This document shows positions 1 to 6,740 of a stretch of 10,286 nucleotides of DNA, one piece after another (the first letter of the stretch is position 1; every line of letters starts with the position of its first letter). The translations under genes and the position numbers were made by a program. Source of the DNA: Ophiocordyceps camponoti-saundersi (nom. inval.) (taxonomy: Eukaryota; Ascomycota; Sordariomycetes; Hypocreales; Ophiocordycipitaceae); the NCBI GenBank assembly GCA_003339415.1, contig PDHQ01000728.1, positions 1-10,286 on the forward strand, read 5' to 3'. The notes beneath the pieces were generated by a model that was not told where the DNA came from, did not search any database, and was given only the letters and a program-made list of their open reading frames with translations.

Positions 1-166
1 CTCGTTGCATTTCTTCCTAGTGCTCGCCCCCCCCCCTATAAAGAAAACTAGACCTAACAAGATATCTAAAAGCAAATAGGTAGTGACCGAAATAGCGGTA
101 AATTATAAAAGACGTATTAAGCGCTGAGCGCAGTATAAGCTCTAGATATCGCTCTTAGAAAGGACT
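1..166. other. No gene seen; C10 homopolymer near the left edge
   Basis: No coding signal is recognisable. A run of ten C lies at 27-36. The first 60 bases keep a few more CpA/TpG than most of the window. Nothing supports an LTR end, primer-binding site or promoter. Confidence 0.5.
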
Positions 167-523
167 TTATCGTAAGTTATCCGTGCTTACGCTCTTAGGA
201 ATAACTATAGGCTAATCGTAAGATAGCGTTTATAGAAAAGTGGAAATATACTACATTACGACGGTTAGCCGGTTAGTAGCGAGAGGCTATAGTTTATATC
301 GGCTAGTATTCCGTAGCTCAGGCGATACGAGATAAGAAGAGTAGGTTTCTCGTTCGCCGAAGAGGCGGTTAGCTTAATTATATAGGTAAGAGATATTTAC
401 GACGAAGATAGTTCGTAAATCGGTGCTAGGCAGTGCTATATCTACTAGATAAATGCCTAGGGTATAATTCCCTATAAAGAGGCTCCGGCTCCGTTATTCT
501 TAGACGCTAACTTAGCGCCGCTA
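167..523 (+). pseudogene. RIP-broken coding remnant, unknown protein
   Basis: One plus-strand frame of about 119 codons reads as a plausible protein except for about ten TAA/TAG codons, the density expected if Gln and Trp codons had been converted. It carries charged and mixed segments such as RRYEIRRVGFSFAEEAV and VRDIYDEDSS, then KEAPAPLFLDANLAPL near its end. No start codon, domain or catalytic motif is visible, and I do not recognise the family. Downstream of 523 the stop density rises and no frame stands out, so the right boundary is only where the signal fades. TGA is rare everywhere here, so the lack of TGA in this frame is not evidence of coding. The call rests on amino-acid composition alone. 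It may be part of the same repeat as the copia remnant downstream, or unrelated. Confidence 0.3.
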
Positions 524-816
524 TAATTCGCGAATTAGTTTTTAGATTAATAATATAAACGATTATAGTAAACTTATAGGCATAGGATTAGTTCTAGCGA
601 GTAGTAGTTCTAATAAAATCGACGGTACCGGCTAGAGACTATTTAAAACTATTAGTCGCCCTAGCTTAGTTAGAATAAGCACGTTTTAGGGGTATAACCT
701 AGTCTAGGCTTTACGGTAAAAATACTAGTGCCCTACGCTAGATTTAAACCGACTATCTAGCTTAAGAGAGACCGAGATCTCGAGACGCTCGACCACTACC
801 GAAGGAGGGCTATTAT
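524..816. other. Degraded sequence without a recognisable gene
   Basis: Every frame carries frequent TAA/TAG codons and no motif is recognised. It could be the continuation of the preceding remnant after an indel, or the 5' flank of the inverted repeat that follows. RIP-type TpA enrichment is as strong as elsewhere. Confidence 0.4.
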
Positions 817-1080
817 TATAATTAACGCGGTTATAATAAACGATACCGTCGGGAGCGAAGGAGTGGTATATTCGCCGCCGCAGGTCTATCAGATATACTA
901 GCCTTTATTATTCTTACTACTAACGCGGTAACGATTATTAAGGACCGTGGCGGTAAATATCGACGATAACCGCGTTAATAATAAGAATAAGAAAGGCTAG
1001 TATAACTAATAGACGCGCGGCGGCGAATACACTACTCCTTCGACCCCGACGGAGTCGTCGGTTATAGACGCGTTAATAAC
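817..1080. repeat. Long imperfect inverted repeat (foldback or MITE-like)
   Basis: Two arms of about 115 bp (817-932 and 965-1080) are imperfect reverse complements around a spacer of about 32 bp. Blocks shared by the left arm and the complement of the right arm include TATTCGCCGCCGC, TATACTAGCCTTT, GAAGGAGT and TAACGCGGT. Identity is roughly four-fifths by eye. Several differences are C against T next to A (for example CTACTAA against TTATTAA), which fits independent RIP hits on arms that were once more alike. The ends of each arm carry similar TTAACGCG-type words, giving a shorter repeat inside the larger one. There is no coding content. It could be a non-autonomous foldback element or MITE, or two facing copies of an LTR fragment. 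No target-site duplication is clear. Confidence 0.7.
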
Positions 1081-1316
1081 GAGAGTAAGAGAAGTGATTT
1101 TTTTTTTATCTCTATTTATACCTAAGGGCTACCTTAAGCATTATATACGAAAAGATACGTACCTATTCGAAGTGATTCCGATAGATAGGAATAATAATAC
1201 TAAGATTAAATAAAAAAATAATACGAATAATAAAGTTAGCGTTAAAATACTCGCGATATCTAATTAATAGGTTCCTCGATATATCTAAGTACCGGGAGAA
1301 ATCGTTATATTAAAGC

Positions 1317-1943
1317 GCGGAGACCTATGCCCGTATAACTTCGTACGAAGCGACGCCGATACCGGAACTATTAATAGCCCCTATAACGATCCCTATAAGC
1401 CCGGCTTTCGTATTACGCCGCGTACGACTAGTCTAGGATAGGCTAATTACGCACGAGAAGGTTATAGCTTTTAGCAAGGGATAGTAGAAGGACTAGAACT
1501 ATTCGAGGCGACCGTACGATATCTGCACGTTAAAGCTAAGCTATTTATATTATACCGCCGAAGGATTAGTATAAGCGGAAGATTAGTACCACGCTATTTT
1601 TCCGGATATCCTTAAAGGGCCCGCGTAATCGTACTACCTCTATTATATAGGACCCGATAAGACTTAGGATAAGATCTAGTCGATAGCCGATTTATATCTT
1701 AATACGGGAAAGAATCGTGCGGAATACCGGATAAGATAGACCGGCACAAGGTCTACTATAGAATAAGGAAAATTCCCTAAGAAATTAATGCCCGAAATCC
1801 TCGAAGAACTTATCGGGAAGATATAACTCGTATAGGATACCCTCGGCGAAGTAGCGGCTAAAGTTTACGCCGCAATAACGAGAGCGTGCCGTGGCGTAGC
1901 AGATAACACTCGTTACTCGTTAACTAGATATCCTCTTACGAAG
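1317..1943 (+). pseudogene. gag: Copia Gag body, RIP-inactivated
   Basis: A single frame (codons starting at 1317, 1320 and so on) reads through about 209 codons with RIP-type stops. It carries features of fungal copia Gag: the segment FPDILKGPA then SYYLYY around 1599-1650, matching the family's LKGxAxxYY-like stretch; a PDKT...ADLYLNTGKNRAEYR segment after it; a KKLMPEILEELIGKI helix around 1776-1820, where the family has a conserved leucine-rich helix; and ITRACRGVADNTRYSL near 1875-1915, matching the family's ACR-type motif. Gag assembles the cytoplasmic virus-like particle in active elements. The N-terminal 40 or so codons are rich in Pro, Ala and Ile and look disordered. No ATG start is evident; TpG loss would have removed it. 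The frame ends at a long T tract. Confidence 0.65.
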
Positions 1944-1984
1944 TTTATTTTTTTTTTTATTTTTTTTATTCTTTTTTTCTATTC
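1944..1984. repeat. T-rich tract interrupting Gag
   Basis: About 41 bases are almost all T with a few A and C. Read in the Gag frame it would give a run of Phe/Tyr, which is out of place between the Gag body and the basic, knuckle-bearing end. The frame also differs on its two sides. It is probably an insertion or an expanded T tract that accompanies a frameshift. Confidence 0.6.
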
Positions 1985-2074
1985 CTCGTACGGGTATATA
2001 TATTACAATATTACTACGAATAGAGGGAATCGGTCGGGCGGATTCCCTAGTTACCGTACGAATTACCCTTATAG

Positions 2075-2375
2075 AATTTTAGTATAGGGAAACTTAAGCA
2101 AGTTCGCTTCGACGAACATCGCACGTTTCCTCGTACGAAGAAGCGCTGCTTTATCTGCGAGAAGAAGATTACTAGTTAATAAATCGTAAGGAAGACGAAT
2201 TCGACACGTGCCTCCTCGAATATAAAGGACACGACGACGGTATTAATAAATTATCGTACGAAGAGGAGGGCGCTACCGAAGAAGCTGCGAAATTCGTCCT
2301 CTCAAGTGCTTTTTTATATCGATTTATAAGGTAGATATTTTCGCACGGTAGGCCGTACGACAGGGCAGTTAAGTC
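2075..2375 (+). pseudogene. gag: Copia Gag zinc-knuckle segment with one-base deletion
   Basis: A basic stretch (VRFDEHRTFPRTKKR) leads into C-F-I-C at 2147-2158, followed by E-K-K. One base later in frame comes a codon series D-Y-stop-L (2167-2178). Reversing RIP would make this Asp-Cys-Trp-Ser, the sequence expected in the CFxCxKxGCWS knuckle of fungal copia Gag. The spacing fits the family only if one base was lost in the AAGAAGAT stretch around 2161-2167. Downstream are an acidic segment (YKGHDDGINKLSYEEEGATEE) split by no RIP stop, and a SSAFLYRF stretch, matching the acidic region and the AxxSF-like helix that follow the knuckle in relatives. In active elements the knuckle binds the element's RNA for packaging. 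No protease DTG triad survives beyond doubt. Confidence 0.7.
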
Positions 2376-2800
2376 TTCGTCGCCGATACCTATCGTAGGG
2401 AGTACTATAGATAGCTTTACGATATTATCGCCCGCAAACTTCTCGATCGTCGGTAAGGATTAGAGGCGCCTATAGAATTTAACTACAGACGAGTTTGCCT
2501 CGAGGGTAATAGTATTACCTTAAAATAGAAAGGACGGGTATAAGCATTGCAGATTATTAGCCCGGCCGAGTAGGACGCGCCGCAGGCATACCTTCCGTAA
2601 CGCGAGCGAGACGCGTAGATCCTATCTATTTACTAGCCCGAAGTAGGGACGACCTCTCAGCCGCTGCCCGAGTCCAGACCCCGAAAAAGGAGGACTCGAC
2701 GCCTTAAATAACCGCGTACGATAGCATATAGGGAAGTCCGATCGAGTACTAGGCTCTATCCCTCTCAACCCCCTTCGTACGAAGCTTTAGATATTTAGCG
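2376..2800 (+). pseudogene. pol: Copia reverse transcriptase, C-terminal fragment
   Basis: In the frame starting at 2376, the stretch IEFNYRRVCLEGNSITLK around 2472-2525 matches the part of fungal copia reverse transcriptase that follows the catalytic palm. It is followed by a block around 2530-2645 ending in stop-P-E, where the stop is probably a former Gln (a CQPE-like motif at 2631-2642). That block aligns with the family's YxxQRARGAYxASxCQPE region. A PKKED segment (2681-2692) and, one frame over, DALNNRV (2698-2718) match the family's NPxKEDxxALNKR stretch, so there are at least two small indels here. The enzyme would copy element RNA into DNA inside the particle, but the fingers and palm with the catalytic aspartates are absent. 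The first codons (VADTYRREYY) may instead be the last trace of the region before protease, placing the deletion point near 2400-2460. Confidence 0.6.
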
Positions 2801-3356
2801 AGGGCTAGTTTACGGATAATAAGGACCTATACTAGTAGATAAGATTTATTATCGTTCTAGGTAAGGAGATAGCTTATATAGAGACCGAAGTCTCTATCTA
2901 CGGTAATACTAGGCTCTAGTCCTCGGGGAAGTATAAGATAGTAATAGGAAGCGTGCTTACGGGCGAACTATACGATATCGTACGAGTAGTCGATAGTAGT
3001 ATCGCCCTTAACGCCGCGGTCGAGAAGATCGTAAGAAGCCTATAGCTGCCGGAGTCTATCTAAAGCCTTATACGGAGTAATAATCGCTCTAGCTGCCTTA
3101 TTAACCTAGGTAGTACAAGACAGAAGAGGCTTATAATCGATATAATAAGCTTACGTAAATTATACGAAAGGAAGAAAATTGCCGCGATATTCTAGATCGA
3201 TAGGAAAAAAATAATCCGGCCGAGGCTATAACGAAGAAGGGTCGTAACGACGCTCTCGGACGACTAGTTAAGATAAATAAGATAACGGTTAGGATAGAAG
3301 TAGTTGCTAAAGTGATCCCGCCGCGGGCGCCTATAAAAGTAATTTCTACGGATTAA
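2801..3356 (+). pseudogene. pol: Copia RNase H domain and polyprotein C-terminus
   Basis: This is the best-preserved part. In one frame from 2812 come DNKDL, then two RIP stops (former Ser-Gln-type codons), and RFIIVLGKE, matching the FxDNKDLTSQIGxxIVLA start of fungal copia RNase H. L-stop-SSGKYK (2914-2931) corresponds to the family's HWSSxKxKR, with the stop a former Trp. SVLTGELYDIV (2950-2982) corresponds to the SVLASELYAM segment carrying the catalytic Glu. LGSTRQKRLIIDIISLRKLYERKKIA (about 3108-3185) follows, then the former WIDG at 3192-3203. A seven-A run (3205-3211) shifts frame, and the next frame continues with NNPAEAITKK (about 3210-3239), the NPADAMTK hallmark, through RNDALGRLV to a TAA at 3354-3356. 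The segment with the conserved TDSxSLYDCL is damaged. RNase H would remove RNA from the hybrid during reverse transcription. Confidence 0.85.
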
Positions 3357-3444
3357 ATATTAGCGCCGCCTCCCGCCCTCACTAGTCGTCCGATAACGCA
3401 GTCGGCGACGTAGGCGCTAGCGTGCGATAACGGCGGCGTACCTA

Positions 3445-3465
3445 AGGAGGGGCGAGAGGCTTATC

Positions 3466-3506
<41 letters not shown>

Positions 3507-3630
3507 CCTCCTCGTGCTTACCGTTATCGTCCTCCTCTTTATCGTTATCTTCTTCGTCTTCGTTATTTTCGTCGTTATCTACGTCTTCGTCGTTATCCTC
3601 GTCTTCGTCTATATTATTATCGTCGTCGTC
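3445..3630 (-). repeat. Trinucleotide-rich block, acidic (Asp/Glu/Asn) if read on the minus strand
   Basis: Between a TAG-equivalent at 3631-3633 and another at 3442-3444, the minus strand is open for 62 codons made almost only of GAC, GAT, GAA, GAG and AAC/AAT. The plus strand is a matching pyrimidine-rich GTC/TTC/TTA run. It may be the low-complexity acidic tail of a lost protein, or a noncoding microsatellite. AAT/AAC codons would be GAT/GAC before RIP where TpG became TpA, so the ancestral run was probably mostly acidic. There is no start codon and no recognisable neighbour in frame, so it is not called a gene. Confidence 0.6.
3467..3506 (+). repeat. (TTA)n microsatellite, about 13 units
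   Basis: Forty bases of uninterrupted TTA repeat. Because each CpA becomes TpA under RIP, an original (TCA)n tract (GAT/TGA on the other strand) would give exactly this. The GAC/GAT-rich sequence next to it supports that origin. Confidence 0.9.
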
Positions 3631-3938
3631 CTAGGTGCGATAATAATCGCACGCGCTCCCGCGGGAGTCCTAAATATATAACGCGCACGCGCCCCTTTAG
3701 TAGCCGCGCACGCGCCGGCAGCTAGAGAAGGGAATACTCCCTCGCCGGAGGCACCGATAACCGTAGGGCCCCTAAGTAAGGAACTAACCGGCAGCTTAGA
3801 TAATAATCGCCCGGTAGTAAGATAGACAACGGACTACCTTAGCGATAAGCTCGACGGGGGTCTCGCCCGGGCGTAGGCGAAGAGTAATATCGTATAACGT
3901 CCTAGAAAAGTAGAGACGTTCCTCGTCCTACCGTATAA

Positions 3939-3956
3939 TTAGTAAATATTTACTAA
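3939..3956. repeat. 18-bp perfect palindrome
   Basis: TTAGTAAATATTTACTAA reads the same on both strands, with no spacer. It lies in noncoding sequence 8 bp upstream of a CGTACG site. It could be a chance product of TpA enrichment, or the remnant of a binding or resolution site. Nothing nearby assigns a role. Confidence 0.7.
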
Positions 3957-4579
3957 AATATACCGTACGAAGGAGATATATATAGAGACGGCAGCCTAAA
4001 GAAATTTAGCCCTAACTTCGTTATCCGAGCCGAGAGTAATAATAATAAGCCCGTTAGAGAGGGGTAAGCGACCGAGCATAATAGCGATAGATATTTTTTT
4101 TTCCCCCCCCTTATTATCGTCGTTATTCTACTTCTACTTATTTTTATTCTTCGTGCGACGAAACTACTACCGCCGATAGTACTAATACTAATAATAATAG
4201 TAATAGTAGTATTTCGAGGTTACTACTACTTCTGCGGAGGATAAAAAGGGAAGAAATTTTCTCTTATACGGAAGAGAGAGGAGGGCAACCTTCCTACCGT
4301 ATAAGCCTGCGAGCTGCGAACGACGACTTGCGAGTTACCACCGCCTAGCAGGACGACTTTATCCTAGGTACCGGTAAGTATAGTATCTATAGATATTTTT
4401 TCGGGTCTATAAGAGGGAATATTAGGATAATAGGATAGGTATAAAGGCCCCGGTAATTAGGTCTAGGGTAGTATGCGCCAGCTTATCTAATAACTATTAA
4501 ACTGCTAGAAGAGATCTAACGGCAGCGTAAGTAAAGGTAAGGAAGTTTAAAGTAGTATCGTATACTACGCGAACCCTAC

Positions 4580-5458
4580 GATCCGGAAGGGAAGGAAGCC
4601 TTTTATTACTTAATTTATTCCTTAGAGATTCGACTTTTCTATTATTTTCAAGCTATCTAATTATCTTCCGAGCTTATTAATAAAAGCGTAAGGAAGATAT
4701 ATATTTTCGCTATTATTATTAATCACGCGGCATTTAGGTAAGGTAAGTATTCTAAAGATTTAGGTAGTAGGCATAAGGAGCGACGAGATATTCTAAGCTT
4801 CTAAGCCGAGAGAGATATCGGACTTATAATCGTAATAGATAGAATATAAAATATATATAGATAGGTTTAGATATATATAGCGAAGGGTCGCGGGAGGTAT
4901 ATAGCTGCGTTATACGCCGTTATTAGGGAAAACAAATAAGTATAAGGAATAGTAGTCGACTTCTTCTAAGTATAGTAGCTGTGGAATTCGGGATAGTAAG
5001 ATATATACTAAGGTATATTAGCGCTAGGATAGCTAAATAGCTAAGAGGAAGTTTTCGAATTTTTTAGGCGTATATTAAATAGTCTAGCTATTTTTTAGGG
5101 TTTGCTTCTCGAGGGACGGATATAGTAAAGAAGGTAGTATCGGGATAGCGGGTATAATATAGGGTAAAAACCTAAGTCTTAGAAACGACTTAAGGAGAAA
5201 AATCCGATTATAAAAAACGATCGATTTATTATGCACGTATTATTATATAGCCTAGGATAGTAAGTAAAAGACTAAGTAGGATTTCGGTATCCCGAAAGCT
5301 TTATTAAATAGTCTATTTAGTCTCCGGCCTTCTCTTATATATCTTAGTAGGAGGGAACTATTTCAAGTATCGGTTTACGTAGAGGATTAGTAGGGCTAGT
5401 AAGTAGTTTATTATATAAAGGTATAGGGTTTAGGCAAAGCTATAATTCCGTTTAGTGA
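4580..5458 (+). pseudogene. RIP-broken coding remnant, unknown protein, ending at a TGA
   Basis: One frame carries plausible protein sequence for about 293 codons, broken by many TAA/TAG codons, and closes at a TGA (5456-5458). That TGA is one of few in the window and cannot have come from RIP, so it may be the original terminator. Readable pieces include INKSVRKIYIFAIIINHAAFR (about 4677-4740), GRGRYIAALYAVIRENK (about 4889-4940), EEVFEFFRRILNSLAIF (about 5045-5095) and KRLKEKNPIIKNDRFIMHV (about 5186-5240). The mix of basic patches and hydrophobic helices is compatible with a transposon-encoded protein. A loose likeness of the first 50 codons to Ty3/gypsy Gag was considered, but is too weak to name. 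The same frame resumes after the TGA. Codon-by-codon stop density is about one in ten, higher than in the minus-strand remnant at the right end, so confidence is limited. Confidence 0.35.
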
Positions 5459-6740
5459 AGTTTTAGCTATAAGTTATATCTTAAACTTAAATTACGATTA
5501 GCGACTTATAAATAAATATAGGGATAAGCTTAAGGGCTAAATGCTTTATTTACCTATTTCGTCTATAGAGGAAAACTAGGTTATACTATTTACTCGGATA
5601 GTAGCCGCTATCTTTATATAGCCGCTATTATAACTCTAGTCCGTAAAGGCTTTCGGAACTCTAAAAGTCATTTTCGACTATTTAATAATATACGTATAAC
5701 CCTTAAAAAGATATTTTTATCTCTTCCTAGCGCTATTATTCTCTAGCAAATCGGTAGCAGCTACTAGTTTACATAGCCTTCTTCGTAGACGGTAAAAGCT
5801 TATACGGAAAATACTATAAGAGACGTTAATATCCTACGTTTCGAGTTCTATATTATATAATTAATAATCTATATAAAGGTTATAAACTAAACTATATATA
5901 ATAAGGTTAACGGGAGCAAAGGGTATTAAAATTTATATTATAGGATATATATATATAAACGCGAGCAGTATATTATAGGTTAAGGCTAACTTTGCATTTT
6001 ATAATACGTTATAGCTTAGCTCGTAATAGTATAATATAGGGTTATTAGGTTAGATATAACGTTCTTTTATCGGTTATCTTCGGATTCTTAGAGGCTTATA
6101 TAATATTAAATTTCTATATAGTATTTTACGTTTATAACTAACCGTAGTTAAGCTATAAAATTATAAGTTTTTTATACTTTATATATAAAATATATAATTC
6201 CTACTTCTTCTACGATATACTAAAACTATATATTACCTCCTAGCGCTAATATTCTCTTTTAACTATCCCGTTTTCCCTTATACTTACTTCGGCGCCTAGA
6301 CTATCGAAAACGGTTTATAGATATCGCTCGGGGCTATAGCGCTATACGGTAAGTAAAGCTTTATACCTAGTATATAAACGATCTCTAGGGGGAAGAGTAT
6401 ATTCGGTACGGCGCGGGTGCTTACACGGAGAGGTAGACTTAAGTAGGCGAAGCTCGATAAGCGTACGGAAGTTAATACGTTTATATTCTAAAGACCGGAA
6501 TATTAATAGGGTAGAAAAAAATATAATAGTATAAAATGCTAATAAGGTAAGGTAGTTAGTATTACTAATTTTCTTTATTATTTTACTAACCGATATTATA
6601 CCGTTTATATATTTTTTCGGGGGGAACTAATTAGGAAATAAAAACTAGAGTATTTATAATACGAAGTAAACTAATAAATATCGCGGATCTATCTTCTTTT
6701 CCGAGACTACGAAACGGCCTTAGTTAGTATTAAAATATAG
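5459..6740. other. AT-rich stretch, no gene recognised
   Basis: This is the most AT-rich part, with almost no CpA/TpG. The only stop-free piece of note is 70 plus-strand codons at 5534-5743, in the same frame as the remnant before it (YRGKLGYTIYSDSSRYLYIA, then basic residues). It has no start codon or known motif. ATATATAT-type runs and a C/T-rich patch near 6250-6300 are the only other structure. No TIRs, promoter or RNA gene seen. Confidence 0.5.

Larger units (their letters stand above)
1260..3356 (+). mobile_element. Ty1/copia-type LTR retrotransposon remnant, internally deleted and RIP-mutated
   Basis: This span carries parts of a fungal copia polyprotein in the expected order on the plus strand: Gag body, zinc knuckle, end of reverse transcriptase, RNase H and C-terminal tail. 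Complete fungal copia polyproteins are usually well over 1,000 residues. Here about 2.1 kb is left, and the join between the post-knuckle Gag region (about 2330) and the reverse-transcriptase C-terminal region (about 2460) skips most of protease, all of integrase and the catalytic half of reverse transcriptase. The YxDD-type region and integrase zinc finger were not found. Reading frame changes at least five times through small indels, on top of many TAA/TAG stops. No flanking LTR pair, primer-binding site or polypurine tract was identified, so the element's true ends are unknown. The copy cannot move on its own. Confidence 0.8.
3357..4579. other. Gene-free stretch with simple repeats and a GC-rich patch
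   Basis: No protein family is recognisable. The stretch holds the trinucleotide block and palindrome listed separately; a GC-rich patch at about 3650-3780 with repeated GCGCACGCG-type words; a short hairpin at 3635-3652 (GTGCGAT, loop AATA, ATCGCAC); and a T9C8 run at 4094-4110. Around 4155-4235 TAA/TAG/TAC-type triplets repeat. Positions 4300-4365 keep noticeably more CpA/TpG (GCCTGCGAGCTGCG, TTGCGAG, ACCACC) than the surroundings. The 3' LTR of the copia remnant would be expected at the left of this stretch, but no second copy was found upstream to define it. Confidence 0.5.

Noticed and set aside
3205..3211. A programmed ribosomal frameshift at the seven-A run
   Set aside because: The family does not use a shift at this place, the copy is full of stops, and a slippage indel is simpler.
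3256..3393. 13-bp perfect inverted repeat (TCGGACGACTAGT at 3256-3268 and its complement at 3381-3393) as an element end
   Set aside because: One copy lies inside the RNase H tail coding frame, homology does not extend beyond 13 bases, and a match of this length somewhere in 10 kb of skewed DNA is not surprising.
3445..3630. The 62-codon acidic frame as a small gene
   Set aside because: Made of triplet repeats with no start codon, RBS-like or promoter context, and low complexity explains the openness.
4157..4216. Hairpin around CGAAACTACTAC and GTAGTATTTCG
   Set aside because: Short, imperfect, and within triplet-repeat sequence that pairs easily by chance.
4580..4760. Ty3/gypsy Gag
   Set aside because: Only a loose pattern of aromatic residues and an Ala-Ala-Phe-Arg stretch resembles it; no zinc knuckle, protease or reverse transcriptase of the gypsy type was found downstream.
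5821..6250. Centromeric or replication-origin AT-rich DNA
   Set aside because: AT richness is explained by RIP, and no repeat array or other supporting structure is visible.
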